This document shows, piece after piece, positions 52,396-64,000 of a DNA stretch of 64,000 bases. The notes under the pieces were generated by a model. It searched no databases, was not told the DNA's origin, and saw only the letters and a list, made by a program, of their open reading frames with translations. Made by a program: the position numbers and the translations under genes. The DNA lies in NCBI RefSeq assembly GCF_014595945.1, contig NZ_JABXWU010000007.1, positions 1 through 64,000 on the forward strand, in the 5' to 3' direction. This DNA comes from Alkalibacillus aidingensis (GTDB lineage Bacteria; Bacillota; Bacilli; Bacillales; Alkalibacillaceae). Each line of letters opens with the position of its first letter. Positions within the stretch are counted from its first letter, which is position 1.

Positions 52396-53046
52396 TCATG
52401 CTTTATTTGCTTGTTCCCAATCTTGTAAAAACTTTTCAATACCTTGATCTGTTAATGGGTGCTTTACAAGTTGCTGAATAACTTTAAATGGAATGGTTGC
52501 AATGTGTGCCCCATGTAACGCCGCTTCTGTAACGTGCATTGGATGACGTACACTTGCGGCAATAATTTCTGATTCGATTCCGTGGCGATCAAAAATCTCA
52601 GCAATTTCTGCAATTAAATTCATGCCATTTTGGCCAATATCATCTAAACGCCCTAAAAACGGTGATACATATGTAGCACCCGCACGAGCAGCTAAAAGAG
52701 CCTGATTAGCTGAAAATACAAGCGTTACATTAGTTTTAACACCTTGATCTGTTAGTGATTTACATGCTTTAAGACCTTCAAGAGTCATTGGTAATTTAAT
52801 CGTGATATTCGGAGCGATCTTTACTAATTCCTCTGCTTCTTTTAACATACCTTCTGCATCTTCAGAAATTACTTCTGCACTGACAGAACCTTCTGTCACT
52901 TCTTGTGTGATCTCCTTTAGACGATCGTGAAAAGAAACGCCTTCTTTAGCGATTAAGGAAGGGTTAGTTGTCACACCAGAAAGTATTCCTAATGCATTAG
53001 CTTCTTTAATTTCATCGATGTTAGCCGTATCTATGAAAAACTTCAT
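52396..53046 (-). CDS. tal: Transaldolase
   Basis: Transfers a dihydroxyacetone unit in the pentose phosphate pathway. It has 216 residues, the short TalC/MipB form. Asp6 and the Schiff-base Lys84 in ITIKLPMT are present, as is SGVTTNPS near residue 23. It follows fbaA, and the pair links glycolysis and the pentose pathway. AAAGGGG precedes the ATG. Confidence 0.96.
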   Translation of the reverse strand: MKFFIDTANIDEIKEANALGILSGVTTNPSLIAKEGVSFHDRLKEITQEVTEGSVSAEVISEDAEGMLKEAEELVKIAPNITIKLPMTLEGLKACKSLTDQGVKTNVTLVFSANQALLAARAGATYVSPFLGRLDDIGQNGMNLIAEIAEIFDRHGIESEIIAASVRHPMHVTEAALHGAHIATIPFKVIQQLVKHPLTDQGIEKFLQDWEQANKA

Positions 53047-53129
53047 ATGTCCATTCCCCTTTCTTTTCTAAGTCTTCCAACATACACGAAAAGGCCAATC
53101 CAAAATTATGGATCAGCCGTGTATTTGGG

Positions 53130-53993
53130 TTATGCTTTTTGTGAAGAACCGAATTCGCGCATTTTGCCAATAACGGTTTCTTTAATTTTTTCACGACCTG
53201 GGCCGATATATTTACGTGGATCATAAAGCTCTGGATTTTCGTCAAGTACACGACGAACTTCTTGAGCTTGCGCAATTTGGTTTTCTGTATTGACGTTGAT
53301 TTTCGCTGTTCCTAGCGAAATAGCTTTTTGAATATCGTGAGTCGGAATTCCCGTACCACCATGTAGGACTAAAGGAACGCCTGTTAGCTTTTGAACTTCT
53401 TCCATGCGATCAAAGCCTAGGTTTGGTTCACCTTTATATGGACCGTGTACAGAACCTAACGCTGGAGCAAAGCAGTCAACATTTGTTTCTTCAACTAAAC
53501 GCTCACATTCACTTGGAATCGCGTAAGCTGCTTCAGCATCCTCAACGATAATGTCATCCTCTTGTCCACCTACACGTCCTAACTCTGCTTCAACAGACAC
53601 ACCGTGTAAATGAGCTAATTCAACAACCTTTTGTGTAACGGCAATATTATCCTCTAAAGGCTCATGTGATGCATCGATCATAACAGAAGTGAATCCGGCA
53701 TGAATTGCTTCAGCACATTTAGCAAAGCTTGAACCATGATCTAAATGAATCGCTACAGGCACAGTAGTTCCGTAAGCTTCCATTAAAGAATCAATCATAG
53801 CAACCGCTACGTTAAAACCTCCACAATATTTGGCAGCACCTTCAGAAACCCCAATAATTACTGGAGATTGTTCCTCTTCAGCAGCCTGTAAAATAGCTTG
53901 AGCATACTCCAAGTTATTTAAATTAAATTGACCAACAGCATACCCTTCATCTTTCGCTTTATTTAACATATCACGCATTGAAACTAATGGCAC
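53130..53993 (-). CDS. fbaA: Class II fructose-bisphosphate aldolase
   Basis: A zinc enzyme splitting fructose 1,6-bisphosphate in glycolysis. It has 287 residues with the His pair region [11 protein letters not shown], the DASHEP motif, and the phosphate-binding HGGTGIP. The start is GTG, 8 nt after AAGGAGG. A weak hairpin lies at 53091-53118, between it and tal. Confidence 0.97.
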   Translation of the reverse strand: MPLVSMRDMLNKAKDEGYAVGQFNLNNLEYAQAILQAAEEEQSPVIIGVSEGAAKYCGGFNVAVAMIDSLMEAYGTTVPVAIHLDHGSSFAKCAEAIHAGFTSVMIDASHEPLEDNIAVTQKVVELAHLHGVSVEAELGRVGGQEDDIIVEDAEAAYAIPSECERLVEETNVDCFAPALGSVHGPYKGEPNLGFDRMEEVQKLTGVPLVLHGGTGIPTHDIQKAISLGTAKINVNTENQIAQAQEVRRVLDENPELYDPRKYIGPGREKIKETVIGKMREFGSSQKA

Positions 53994-54107
53994 AATTGTT
54001 TCCTCCTTCAGTCTTTTACATGTAGCTTATGTAACTATTTAAATTTCATAATTATAGAATACCAACTGTGCCACCATTTCGCAACTAAACCCTAGGCTGA
54101 GCGGACA

Positions 54108-54473
54108 TTAATTTTTTTGTAAAAGTTGTGACACGACCTTATTAACAGCCTCTAAGGAGAATGGTTTTTCTAAAATCCCTTCACACTCAGCTACACTATT
54201 TTTATTTACTTCGTCTTTAGATAATCCAGTCATCAAAATAACAGGAGTCTGGATATCTTGCTCTCTCAGTTTTAAGATGAAGTGATCCCCTCTTGTTCCT
54301 GGCAACAAATAATCAACAAAAATGAGATCGACGTTCATTTGTCCAATAGATTGTAAAGCCTCATCAGCTTTTGTAAAAGTATGAACGTCGAAACCTTCTT
54401 GTTTAAGTATTTCTGTCATTAATAAAGAGATGCTCGAATCATCATCAACTACTACTGCATTAAAACTTTCCAT
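54108..54473 (-). CDS. spo0F: Spo0F-position response regulator
   Basis: A single receiver domain of 121 residues, expected to relay phosphate from sporulation kinases to Spo0B. The active-site set D10-D11, D54, T82 and K103 lines up with Spo0F (D10, D11, D54, T82, K104), and the gene lies between pyrG and fbaA exactly as spo0F does. However, helix 1, which in Spo0F (QYGIR, residues 12-16) contacts Spo0B, kinases and Rap proteins, reads DSSIS. It may therefore be a diverged Spo0F or a replacement. The start at 54473 has AAAGGTGAT upstream. Confidence 0.75.
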   Translation of the reverse strand: MESFNAVVVDDDSSISLLMTEILKQEGFDVHTFTKADEALQSIGQMNVDLIFVDYLLPGTRGDHFILKLREQDIQTPVILMTGLSKDEVNKNSVAECEGILEKPFSLEAVNKVVSQLLQKN

Positions 54474-54574
54474 CCGATCACCTTTTCTATGAGTTCTTAT
54501 TCCTACCATAGCGAAAGGTGAGAGGAAAATCAATGCAACTTTAATATCATTCTGAAATTTCTAACAAATTACAA

Positions 54575-56188
<1,614 letters not shown>

Positions 56189-56347
56189 TTATGTTTATTA
56201 TTTGATTAATTATATTGATTAATCATAAATATCCTATTGAAATATCCTTCACTTTTTACCATTCAATAAATTAGGGTAAACTACTCTTTAATCACCAAGA
56301 CTAAACTTCAGCCGATCCTTCTTAAAAAGCCTTTAAAAAAACAAAAA

Positions 56348-56374
56348 AAGCCCCCGAATGAATTCGGGAGCTTT
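56348..56374 (-). terminator. rpoE terminator
   Basis: AAAGCTCCCGAAT/ATTCGGGGGCTTT stem followed by TTTTGTTTTTTT on the minus strand. The rest of the 56168-56440 gap is an AT-rich pyrG leader with an inverted GATTAAT/ATTAATC pair and no gene. Confidence 0.92.
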
Positions 56375-56440
56375 GGATTATATTTTTTAGAGAGCCCACA
56401 TAGAATATTACGCCCATGTTTACGTAAAGTCAAGTTGATT

Positions 56441-56914
56441 TTATAAGTCTTCTTCGTCACCTTTATCGAGGTCTTTTTCCAAATCATCTACTTCATCTTC
56501 GAATAGTTCGTCATCCTCTGCTGCTTCCTCACCCAATTCTTCGATATCATCATCTTCTAAAATGATATCTTCATCAACTGGATCTTCCTCTTTTGCTTTA
56601 GCTTTCTTCTTCTTTTTCTTCGGTTTCTCTTCAGCTAAGAACGCATCTTCTTCTGTTTGGTCGACTGGATACCAATATTTTAGTCCCCACATGTTAGCAC
56701 CAACAGACATAAACCGTCCATCAATATTCAAATCTGTATATAGCTGAGAAATGTATTGTTCCTTTTCTTCTTCAGAGAACCCTTTGGCCTCAGCAACGAA
56801 TTTGAAAATATCTTGGAAGTTCGTCGCTTTGTTTTCATCCTTCATCATTTCATAAGCTATTTCAATCATAGACATTTCTTGAATTTCATCTTTAGTGTAT
56901 TTTTCTAAGCTCAC
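56441..56914 (-). CDS. rpoE: RNA polymerase delta subunit
   Basis: A Gram-positive-specific subunit that speeds RNA polymerase recycling and raises promoter selectivity. It has 157 residues: an N-terminal HARE-HTH domain (about 1-85, with LYTDLNIDGRFMSVGANMWG) and a C-terminal tail almost purely Asp and Glu after a KKKKKKAKAK patch. The GTG at 56914, 8 nt after AAGGAG, is a better start than the GTG at 56923. Confidence 0.95.
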   Translation of the reverse strand: MSLEKYTKDEIQEMSMIEIAYEMMKDENKATNFQDIFKFVAEAKGFSEEEKEQYISQLYTDLNIDGRFMSVGANMWGLKYWYPVDQTEEDAFLAEEKPKKKKKKAKAKEEDPVDEDIILEDDDIEELGEEAAEDDELFEDEVDDLEKDLDKGDEEDL

Positions 56915-57129
56915 AACCAGCACTCCTTTACCCAGTTAACGAAACTTTTACTATTTTTATAGTTTACCGAATATCATCCATTATCGTCAACTCAAGCAAT
57001 TTTTATATCTTTCCTATAAGAATGTTTAAAAACTTTTTATATTTGATTTTTACAAATCCACAGTGGAAGTTTAGCCTTCCTCTCGTTAATCTATGCAAAA
57101 CCTTTTGCTTAATATACCCATGAATAGGG

Positions 57130-57161
57130 AACTCCACCTCAGTTCGTCTTGAGGTGGAGTT
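57130..57161 (-). terminator. icmF terminator hairpin
   Basis: Perfect 12-bp stem AACTCCACCTCA/TGAGGTGGAGTT with an 8-nt loop, 22 nt past the icmF stop. The T tail is weak. Confidence 0.75.
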
Positions 57162-57182
57162 AGGAAGGAAAAATTTATTTAA

Positions 57183-60100
57183 TTACATATTACGGCGATA
57201 CTGTCCACCAACTTCATACAAGGCGTTGGTGATTTGTCCAAGGCTTGCGACTTTTACCGTTTCCATTAATTCAGCAAAAATGTTTCCACCAGACGCTGCC
57301 ACTTCTTTTAATCGCTGCAAGGCTACTTCTGCTTCATCTTTGTTTCGGTTTTGGAAGTCACGTAAGTTTTTAATTTGTTGTTGTTTCTCTTCTTGTGATG
57401 CACGAGCAACCTCCATTGAATTAATCTCATCTTCTGATGGTGGGTTTGGATTTTGGTACGTATTCACCCCAACAATTGGTAATTCACCGGAGTGCTTCTT
57501 ACCCTCATAGTATAAAGATTCTTCTTGAATCTTTCCTCGCTGGTATTGACGTTCCATCGCACCTAAAACGCCACCACGGTCATTAATCCGCTCAAATTCC
57601 TGGAGGACCGCTTCTTCCACTAAATCAGTAAGCTCTTCTAAAATGAAAGAGCCTTGTAGTGAATTCTCCGTTTTCGTTAAGCCGAATTCTTTATTAATAA
57701 TCATCTGGATTGCCATCGCACGACGAACAGATTCTTCAGTTGGGGTCGTAATCGCTTCATCATAAGCATTCGTGTGTAGGGAGTTCGTATTATCTTGAAT
57801 GGCGATTAGTGCTTGTAAAGTCGTTCTAATATCATTAAAGTCAACTTCTTGAGCGTGTAAAGAGCGACCTGATGTTTGAATATGATATTTCAACTTTTGA
57901 CTTCGCTCATTTGCGCCATACTTATCACGCATAACGATTGACCAAATGCGACGAGCAACACGACCGATCACGGTATATTCAGGGTCTAAGCCGTTAGAGA
58001 AGAAGAAGGATAAGTTCGGTGCAAATTTATTAATATCCATTCCTCGACTTAAATAATACTCGACATAAGTGAAGCCGTTTGCCAGTGTAAAAGCTAATTG
58101 GCTAATCGGATTAGCTCCCGCTTCAGCAATGTGGTAACCAGAAATCGATACCGAATAATAGTTACGTACTTCATTTTCAATAAAGTAAGCTTGAATATCA
58201 CCCATCATTCTTAAAGCGAATTCGGTTGAGAAGATACACGTGTTTTGGCCTTGGTCTTCTTTCAAAATATCCGCTTGCACCGTACCACGGACAACTGAAA
58301 TGGTTTCGGTTTTGATTTGTTCACGCTCTTGTTCGTTAGGCTGGCGACCATTTTCTTCTTTAAATTTCTCAATCTGTTGATCGATCGCTGCATTAAAGAA
58401 CATCGCAAGGATAATAGGCGCTGGTCCATTAATCGTCATCGATACGGACGTCAGTGGATGACATAAGTCGAAACCATCATACAGCTTCTTCATATCTTCT
58501 ACCGTACAAATACTCACACCAGATTCGCCCACTTTACCGTAAATATCCGGACGCTCATCTGGGTCTTCACCATAAAGTGTCACGGAGTCAAACGCCGTAC
58601 TTAAACGCTTCGCCTGTTCACCTTTAGATAAATAGTGGAAACGACGATTCGTTCGTTCCGGTGTACCTTCACCAGCAAACTGACGCGTTGGGTCTTCGCC
58701 TTTACGCTTAAACGGAAAAACACCTGCTGTATAAGGGAAGTAGCCTGGAACATTTTCTAACAACATCCAACGCAGGCGATCGCCCCAGTCTTGATATTTC
58801 GGTAAAGCAACTTTAGGGATCTTTAACCCGGCTAAACTTTCCGTATTTAACTCCACTTTAAATTCTTTACCACGCACTTGGTAGGACATTTCGTCTTTCG
58901 TATAAGATTCTTGAAGTTCATCATACTTCTCAAGCTTCTCAGCACTTTCAGAATCAAGTTGCTGTTCGTATTTTTCTACAAGCTCTTGAAGGGCTTCTAC
59001 CTCATTCTGCTCAAGCTCGTCTTTAACTCCCTTTAACTTATATAATTTACTAGCAATTTCACTTTGCTTTTCTGCATGATCTTTATAGTTGTGCACTGTT
59101 TGAACAATATCTCTTAGGTACTGACGTCGTTCTGGTGGAATAATTAAATTTTGCTTCTCCACTACCTTAATCTTGGTGTCAAACGGAACTTCAACACCCC
59201 ATTGGTAACGATCATTTAACGTCTCAAGTAACGAGGCGAATAGTGTGTTCGTTCCTGGGTCGTTAAATTGACTAGCTATCGTTCCAAAGACAGGGAAGGT
59301 TTCATGATCTTCATGAAAACGCATGTGACTACGTTCATATTGTTTACGAACTTGACGAAGTGCATCCTCTGAACCTTTTTGTTCAAATTTATTAATCACA
59401 ATAAAATCAGCAAAATCAATCATATCGATTTTCTCAAGCTGAGATGGTGCGCCAAATTCAGCAGTCATCACATACATAGACAGGTCTGTGATTTCGGTAA
59501 TTTCTGCATCACCTTGACCAATTCCACTTGTCTCGACAATAACAAAGTCAAAATCAGCGGCTTTAACGACATCAATCGCATCTAAAATAGCTTTAGATAA
59601 TTCACTTTTCGAGTCACGTGTTGCTAATGAGCGCATATAAACTCGAGGGTTAAAAATCGCGTTCATACGAATTCTATCACCTAATAATGCTCCACCGGTT
59701 TTCTTCTTAGTTGGATCGACAGACAGAATTGCAATCTTTTTATCTGGAACTTCGTTGATAAATCGGCGAATTAGCTCATCTGTTAGTGAACTTTTACCTG
59801 CTCCACCTGTACCGGTAATTCCTAGTACAGGAATGTTTGAGCCGTCAACCTTAAGTAAGTCGGCTAACTTTTCGCTTGATACTTCTTTGTTTTCTACGTG
59901 CGAGATTAATCTAGCAATAGCTTGGTAATCTCCAGATTTAGCGGCCTTTGCATCCTTTTCCAATTCAAGAGGTGTTGGATGATCGCACTCTTCAAGCATG
60001 TTATTAATCATTCCTTGAAGCCCAACCTCACGACCATCTTCAGGTGAAAAGATTCTTGCTACACCATAATCATGAAGCTCCTTAATCTCCCGGGGAAGAA

Positions 60101-60413
60101 TTACTCCTCCCCCTCCACCATAGACTCGAATATGGTTAGCACCTTTATCATTTAGCAAGTCAACCATGTATTTGAAATATTCAACATGGCCACCTTGATA
60201 AGAGGAAATCGCTATTCCTTGTGCGTCCTCTTGAATTGCGGCATTAACAACCTCTTCAACAGAACGATTGTGACCTAAGTGAATCACTTCAGCGCCACTC
60301 GCCTGCAAGATCCGTCTCATAATATTAATTGATGCATCATGACCATCAAAAAGACTCGAAGCTGTCACGAAGCGAACCGGATGCTTCACTTGATAAACTT
60401 CCTGCTGTTGCAT
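57183..60413 (-). CDS. icmF: Fused isobutyryl-CoA mutase IcmF
   Basis: A coenzyme B12 enzyme that interconverts isobutyryl-CoA (or isovaleryl/pivalyl-type acyl-CoA) and the linear isomer. It has 1076 residues in three parts: a B12-binding domain (about 10-140, with DGHDAS carrying lower-ligand His25), a MeaI-type GTPase chaperone (about 195-400, P-loop GTGGAGKSS at 201-209, then [16 protein letters not shown]), and the mutase domain (about 560-1076, with [10 protein letters not shown]). The Phe in that loop fits IcmF rather than methylmalonyl-CoA mutase. It follows the tetR gene by 3 nt and closes the acyl-CoA operon. Confidence 0.95.
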   Translation of the reverse strand: MQQQEVYQVKHPVRFVTASSLFDGHDASINIMRRILQASGAEVIHLGHNRSVEEVVNAAIQEDAQGIAISSYQGGHVEYFKYMVDLLNDKGANHIRVYGGGGGVILPREIKELHDYGVARIFSPEDGREVGLQGMINNMLEECDHPTPLELEKDAKAAKSGDYQAIARLISHVENKEVSSEKLADLLKVDGSNIPVLGITGTGGAGKSSLTDELIRRFINEVPDKKIAILSVDPTKKKTGGALLGDRIRMNAIFNPRVYMRSLATRDSKSELSKAILDAIDVVKAADFDFVIVETSGIGQGDAEITEITDLSMYVMTAEFGAPSQLEKIDMIDFADFIVINKFEQKGSEDALRQVRKQYERSHMRFHEDHETFPVFGTIASQFNDPGTNTLFASLLETLNDRYQWGVEVPFDTKIKVVEKQNLIIPPERRQYLRDIVQTVHNYKDHAEKQSEIASKLYKLKGVKDELEQNEVEALQELVEKYEQQLDSESAEKLEKYDELQESYTKDEMSYQVRGKEFKVELNTESLAGLKIPKVALPKYQDWGDRLRWMLLENVPGYFPYTAGVFPFKRKGEDPTRQFAGEGTPERTNRRFHYLSKGEQAKRLSTAFDSVTLYGEDPDERPDIYGKVGESGVSICTVEDMKKLYDGFDLCHPLTSVSMTINGPAPIILAMFFNAAIDQQIEKFKEENGRQPNEQEREQIKTETISVVRGTVQADILKEDQGQNTCIFSTEFALRMMGDIQAYFIENEVRNYYSVSISGYHIAEAGANPISQLAFTLANGFTYVEYYLSRGMDINKFAPNLSFFFSNGLDPEYTVIGRVARRIWSIVMRDKYGANERSQKLKYHIQTSGRSLHAQEVDFNDIRTTLQALIAIQDNTNSLHTNAYDEAITTPTEESVRRAMAIQMIINKEFGLTKTENSLQGSFILEELTDLVEEAVLQEFERINDRGGVLGAMERQYQRGKIQEESLYYEGKKHSGELPIVGVNTYQNPNPPSEDEINSMEVARASQEEKQQQIKNLRDFQNRNKDEAEVALQRLKEVAASGGNIFAELMETVKVASLGQITNALYEVGGQYRRNM

Positions 60414-60416
60414 GAC

Positions 60417-61055
60417 TTAACGCCTCCCTTTTTCCTTTACTTGCATTTGATAGGCCAATTGGTTTTTAAGTAAATTAAACTGCTGCTTGGTATAGGATTC
60501 TAACGTAAATTCTTTTTGCAGAACCCACCTACGAACTCCCCACATTTGACCTTGGATAAAAATATTGTTAGCAATCAAGGTGATTTCCTGTTTGGTTAGT
60601 ACATTCTGATTGCTATTTTCTAAAACCTTCTCAAAGAGACTTAACATCTCCTTCTCTTTATCTAAGACATACTCTTGCGCTTCTTTTGGTAATGCTTTTA
60701 GCTCTTGGTAAAGAATTAAGACTTCATCTTGCATGTCATCCATCAGCTGAAAATATGACTCTATTGCCTGATATAACGCACCTTCAGATGGTTTGTTCGT
60801 ATCAATAACTGCTTCCATCCGTGCCTTTACTTCATCATAAATCGCATCACAAACGAGAAAGAGTACGTCTTCTTTTTTTCGGATATATTCATAGAGAGTG
60901 CCGATACTAAACCCAGCCGCTTTGGCAATTTCCCTGGTTGTCGCTCGGTGGAAGCCTTTTTGTTTAAAAAGCTTAACCGCACCTTTTTGTAGTTCGGCCC
61001 TTCGCTTTTGGATTAACGATTCATCTTTAATGGATGAAGCGATGTGTTTAACCAT
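60417..61055 (-). CDS. TetR-family regulator of the acyl-CoA/icmF operon
   Basis: A 212-residue regulator with an N-terminal helix-turn-helix (ATTREIAKAAGFSIGTLYEYI) and a helical ligand-binding domain. Its gene lies inside the operon between meaB and icmF; I start at 61055 (AAAGGA 8 nt upstream), which overlaps the meaB end by 8 nt. Relatives in this context are FadR-like, responding to acyl-CoA, but no operator could be identified because the operon promoter lies beyond the window. Confidence 0.88.
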   Translation of the reverse strand: MVKHIASSIKDESLIQKRRAELQKGAVKLFKQKGFHRATTREIAKAAGFSIGTLYEYIRKKEDVLFLVCDAIYDEVKARMEAVIDTNKPSEGALYQAIESYFQLMDDMQDEVLILYQELKALPKEAQEYVLDKEKEMLSLFEKVLENSNQNVLTKQEITLIANNIFIQGQMWGVRRWVLQKEFTLESYTKQQFNLLKNQLAYQMQVKEKGRR

Positions 61056-62007
61056 CAGAGCCATCCTTTCTTTGAATTAAATCTTTCCATTTTAATAACC
61101 ACTCGTTAGCAAGCCGGTATGGATCGTCCGTTTGCTCCAGCTGTTGCTTCATGTGTTCGTTACTTTGTATGACCTGGTGAATATCCTTTAGTAATTGCTC
61201 TTGAATTAGTTCGTAAACCTCGTGCTCCAGCTGTGTTTCTCGCTTATGTTTTCCTGCTTGTGATTCGTCAAGATAGGTTTTGTGTTTGACAATCGCATCA
61301 AATAATTCATCGAATCCTGACGGTTGAGCCTCTGAGATCGTTTCGACGATTAACGGTTCAAATCCGTCATTACTAGCAATATGAATTAAGTCTTTCAACT
61401 GTCTTTTTAATTTCCTAACCCCTGGAAGGTCTGCTTTGTTTAAAATAAACAAATCGGCAATCTCCATGATTCCAGCTTTAAAGATTTGCAGAATATCACC
61501 AGAGTTTGGAGTCAAAACAACGGCTGTTGTATCAGCCACCTTCATAATATCTAGCTCTGACTGACCAACACCGACTGTTTCGATTAAGATATAATCAAAC
61601 CCATAAGCATCACAAGCTCTAATAGCATCCTTTGTCGCTCTAGCTAAACCACCTAAACTACCACGTGTTGCCATGCTACGAATAAAGACGTGTTCATCCG
61701 TGAAATGTTTATGCATTCGAACACGATCGCCTAACAAAGCCCCACCACTAAAAGGACTTGTTGGATCAACTGCGATGATTGCAACCTTCTGATCATGTTC
61801 ACGCAAGAGGGTGATTAAATGATCAACAAGCGAACTCTTTCCAGCTCCAGGAGATCCAGTGATTCCTATATAGTGAGCCCCTTGCTTACGAGCATTTAAA
61901 TCACTTAATAGCTTTAGCTTCTCAGGATGATCATTTTCAATCATCGTAATTGCTCGAGCAAGCGCACGCTGATCTTGGTTTTCAATCCGACTTGCGAGTT
62001 GATCCAT
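61048..62007 (-). CDS. meaB: MeaB/ArgK-type GTPase chaperone of B12 mutases
   Basis: A G-protein that loads and protects adenosylcobalamin mutases. It has 319 residues with P-loop GITGSPGAGKSS (about 50-61), the [19 protein letters not shown] switch region, ETVGVGQSE and the NKAD guanine motif. It is separate from the GTPase domain already fused within IcmF, so it may serve another mutase encoded elsewhere, such as methylmalonyl-CoA mutase (inference). AAAGGA lies 9 nt before the ATG. Confidence 0.94.
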   Translation of the reverse strand: MDQLASRIENQDQRALARAITMIENDHPEKLKLLSDLNARKQGAHYIGITGSPGAGKSSLVDHLITLLREHDQKVAIIAVDPTSPFSGGALLGDRVRMHKHFTDEHVFIRSMATRGSLGGLARATKDAIRACDAYGFDYILIETVGVGQSELDIMKVADTTAVVLTPNSGDILQIFKAGIMEIADLFILNKADLPGVRKLKRQLKDLIHIASNDGFEPLIVETISEAQPSGFDELFDAIVKHKTYLDESQAGKHKRETQLEHEVYELIQEQLLKDIHQVIQSNEHMKQQLEQTDDPYRLANEWLLKWKDLIQRKDGSDG

Positions 62008-62095
62008 ACTTTTCAGTCCTTTCTAAGAGTTTTTCGGCATATTTTCAAGAGTCCGCACGGAAATTAGTATTACGTTTCCGGCCTTTCGAGCGCTT

Positions 62096-62325
62096 CGTCC
62101 GACTGTCAGTGCTCTTCGTCCGACCGTGAGTTGCTTCCGTCCGACTGTCAGTGCTCTTCGTCCGACCGTGAGTTGCTTCCGTCCGACTGTCAGCGATCTT
62201 CATCCGACCGTGAGATGCTTCGTCCGACTGTCAGCGATCTTCGTCCGACCGTGAGTTGCTTCCGTCCGACTGTCAGCGATCTTCATCCGACCGTGAGATG
62301 CTTCGTCCGACTGTAAGCTGCTTAG
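62096..62325 (+). repeat. Tandem array F: alternating 21-bp units
   Basis: Eleven units strictly alternating between CGTCCGACTGTCAG and CGTCCGACCGTGAG types, each with about 7 further bases, so the true period is 42 bp. It is clearly GC-richer than its surroundings. It ends about 8 bp before the acyl-CoA dehydrogenase stop, with no terminator between. Confidence 0.95.
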
Positions 62326-62331
62326 TCATAC

Positions 62332-63471
62332 TTACTTGGTAACCATTCGTCCAATTACAAGACGCTGAATTTCTTGTGTTCCTTCATAGATTTGAGTGAT
62401 TTTAGCATCACGCATATAACGCTCGACCGGGTAGTCTTTCGTATAACCGTAACCCCCAAATACTTGAACAGCTTCTACAGTCACCTTCATCGCTGTGTCC
62501 CCTGCAAATAGTTTGGCCATTGCTGATTCCTTTTGATAAGGAAGACCTTCCGATTCATTATAAGCAGCCTGGTAAGTTAATAGACGGGATGCTTCTATTT
62601 CTGTCGCCATATCTGCTAATTTAAAAGAAATCCCTTGATTTTTAGCGATCGGCTTTCCGAACTGTTCACGTTCTTTGGCATATTCAGCCGATGCATCCAG
62701 TGCACCTTGAGCAATACCAACTGCTTGTGCAGCGATACCATTTCGGCCCCCATCTAAAGTTGTCATCGCTATTTTAAAGCCATCACCCTCTTCACCAAGC
62801 ATATTTTCCTTAGGGATTCGGCAGTTTTCAAAAATCAACTCTGTTGTTGGGGATGATCTGATTCCTAGTTTTTCTTCTTTCTTTCCGAACGTGAATCCTT
62901 CTGTTCCTTTTTCAACGATAAAAGCGGAGATCCCTTTATGTTTAGCATCTGCATCTGTTTTAGCAAAGACAACATAAATATCTGCTACTCCACCGTTAGT
63001 AATCCAAACCTTAGAACCATTCAAGACATACTCATCACCGTCTAATTTGGCTGAAGTTTTCATGGAAGATACGTCACTACCTGCTCCTGGTTCGGAGAGA
63101 GCATAAGCACCTAACGCTTCACCTGTTGCCAAACGTTGTAAGAAATTTTGCTTTTGTTCTTCTGATCCGTATTTATAAATCGGCCAGCTTGCTAGAGATA
63201 TATGAGCTGAAAGGGTTACCCCTGTCGAAGCACACACACGTGAAAGCTCCTCAACTGCAATCACATAGCTAACAAAGTCTGCCCCAATTCCTCCATATTC
63301 CTCTGGCCAAGGAATGCCAGTCAGTCCCAGTTCAGCCATTTGATCAAAGATCCCTCGATCAAAACGCTCTTGTTCATCTCGTTCTGCTGCCGTTGGTCCA
63401 ACTTCATTCTCAGCAAAGTCACGAACCATCTTACGTAACATTTGTTGTTCTTCTGTTAATTGAAAATTCAT
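62332..63471 (-). CDS. Short-chain/branched acyl-CoA dehydrogenase
   Basis: An FAD enzyme introducing the alpha-beta double bond in acyl-CoA. It has 379 residues, the standard length, with signature [16 protein letters not shown], the [11 protein letters not shown] flavin region, the catalytic glutamate region [11 protein letters not shown] near the C-terminus, and [20 protein letters not shown]. In B. subtilis acdA and mmgC are the relatives, and acdA is likewise near rpoE. It follows another dehydrogenase by 35 nt. Confidence 0.95.
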   Translation of the reverse strand: MNFQLTEEQQMLRKMVRDFAENEVGPTAAERDEQERFDRGIFDQMAELGLTGIPWPEEYGGIGADFVSYVIAVEELSRVCASTGVTLSAHISLASWPIYKYGSEEQKQNFLQRLATGEALGAYALSEPGAGSDVSSMKTSAKLDGDEYVLNGSKVWITNGGVADIYVVFAKTDADAKHKGISAFIVEKGTEGFTFGKKEEKLGIRSSPTTELIFENCRIPKENMLGEEGDGFKIAMTTLDGGRNGIAAQAVGIAQGALDASAEYAKEREQFGKPIAKNQGISFKLADMATEIEASRLLTYQAAYNESEGLPYQKESAMAKLFAGDTAMKVTVEAVQVFGGYGYTKDYPVERYMRDAKITQIYEGTQEIQRLVIGRMVTK

Positions 63472-63506
63472 CTGCAGTTCCTCCCTTATGATCGAATAAA
63501 GTCAAT

Positions 63507-64000
63507 TTAGTCATTGATTAAATGTCTACTAATAACCATGTTCTGTACTTCTGTTGTCCCTTCATAGATTTGTGTGATCTTAGCATCACGGAAGTAACGC
63601 TCAACTGGATAATCCTCGGTATACCCATAACCACCAAATACTTGAACAGCCTCAATGGCAACATCTACTGCCGTTTTGGATGCAAATTTTTTCGCCATAG
63701 AAGCTTCTTTGCTACTGTTTTTTCCAGCTTGATACATGGAAGCAGCATGGTAGATTAATAGTTTAGCGCTCTCGACAGCCGTAGCCATATCTGCAAGTTT
63801 AAATGATACCCCTTGGTGATGAGCAATTGGTTTCCCAAATTGCTCACGCTCTTTAGCATAGTCAACCCCTGCCTCAAGAGCTGCTTCTGCTATCCCAAGC
63901 GCTTGAGCAGCAATACCGATTCGACCAATGTTTAAGTTGGCTAAAGCAATCTTTAACCCTTCTCCTTCTTGGCCTAGTAGTTGATTAGCAGGGATTTTAC
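63507..64000 (-). CDS. Acyl-CoA dehydrogenase, 5' end cut by window
   Basis: Only the C-terminal 164 residues lie in the window; the frame is open to the right edge ([19 protein letters not shown]...), so this is truncated by the window, not broken. It has [44 protein letters not shown] and the catalytic-glutamate segment IYEGTTEVQ. It is a close paralogue of the dehydrogenase just downstream and the first visible gene of the meaB-tetR-icmF operon. Confidence 0.95.
   Translation of the reverse strand, partial: KIPANQLLGQEGEGLKIALANLNIGRIGIAAQALGIAEAALEAGVDYAKEREQFGKPIAHHQGVSFKLADMATAVESAKLLIYHAASMYQAGKNSSKEASMAKKFASKTAVDVAIEAVQVFGGYGYTEDYPVERYFRDAKITQIYEGTTEVQNMVISRHLIND

Noticed and set aside
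62131-62316. Open frame of 61 residues in array F
   Set aside because: Repeat-derived with no ribosome site.

Overview
The window is chromosomal DNA of an endospore-forming, flagellated low-GC Gram-positive bacterium of the Bacillaceae. The right two thirds follow the well-known Bacillus subtilis order (rpoE-pyrG-spo0F-fbaA-tal-murAB-glpX-rho-rpmE-tdk-prfA-prmC-spoIIR-ywlBC-mntP-ywlEFG-glyA-upp-atp operon-ywzB-ywmB-murAA-spoIID-spoIIQ-spoIIID-mbl-flhO-flhP-fabZ), almost all on the minus strand. Exported domains (SpoIIQ, the efflux adaptor, a small lipoprotein, FlhO/FlhP) are rich in Asp and Glu, which suggests a halophilic or halotolerant genus; that is inference.

Layout from the left: 1-4.2 kb has an LCP cell-wall ligase, a PAS/EAL c-di-GMP pair, a 47-residue membrane protein and a NERD-domain protein. 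4.7-9.6 kb is an RND efflux operon (TetR, lipoprotein adaptor, AcrB-type pump) with a visible promoter and operator. 9.8-13.9 kb is a small lipoprotein and the fabZ/EpuA/flhP/flhO/mbl run. 14.4-18.0 kb is a MerR-acyl-CoA synthetase-acyl-CoA dehydrogenase operon inserted between mbl and spoIIID. 18.8-26.1 kb holds spoIIID, spoIIQ, a second NERD gene, spoIID, murAA, ywmB and ywzB. 26.4-33.6 kb is the nine-gene F1Fo ATP synthase operon starting with atpZ-atpI. A secreted subtilase follows, then upp, glyA, ywlG, rpiB, ywlE, mntP, the Sua5/YwlC gene, ywlB, spoIIR, two plus-strand acetyltransferases, prmC-prfA, tdk, rpmE, rho, glpX, murAB, tal, fbaA, spo0F, pyrG and rpoE. The right end is a branched-chain acyl-CoA operon: two acyl-CoA dehydrogenases (one cut by the window edge), meaB, a TetR regulator and fused icmF.

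The most unusual property is a set of intergenic tandem-repeat arrays, ten blocks in nine intergenic gaps. Six gaps carry units of about 21 bp and three carry units of 51-53 bp. The arrays fall in a few sequence families, sit only between genes, and several lie at the edges of segments that break the usual gene order. One 53-bp family lies on both sides of the second NERD gene, and one 21-bp family lies on both sides of the MerR/acyl-CoA operon. They create long false open reading frames. No tRNA, rRNA, insertion sequence, prophage or CRISPR array was seen.

Sporulation control can be read from the DNA: spoIIQ and spoIIR share a near-identical sigma-F-like promoter, spoIID and spoIIID have sigma-E-like promoters, and a response regulator sits at the spo0F locus with an altered partner-binding helix.
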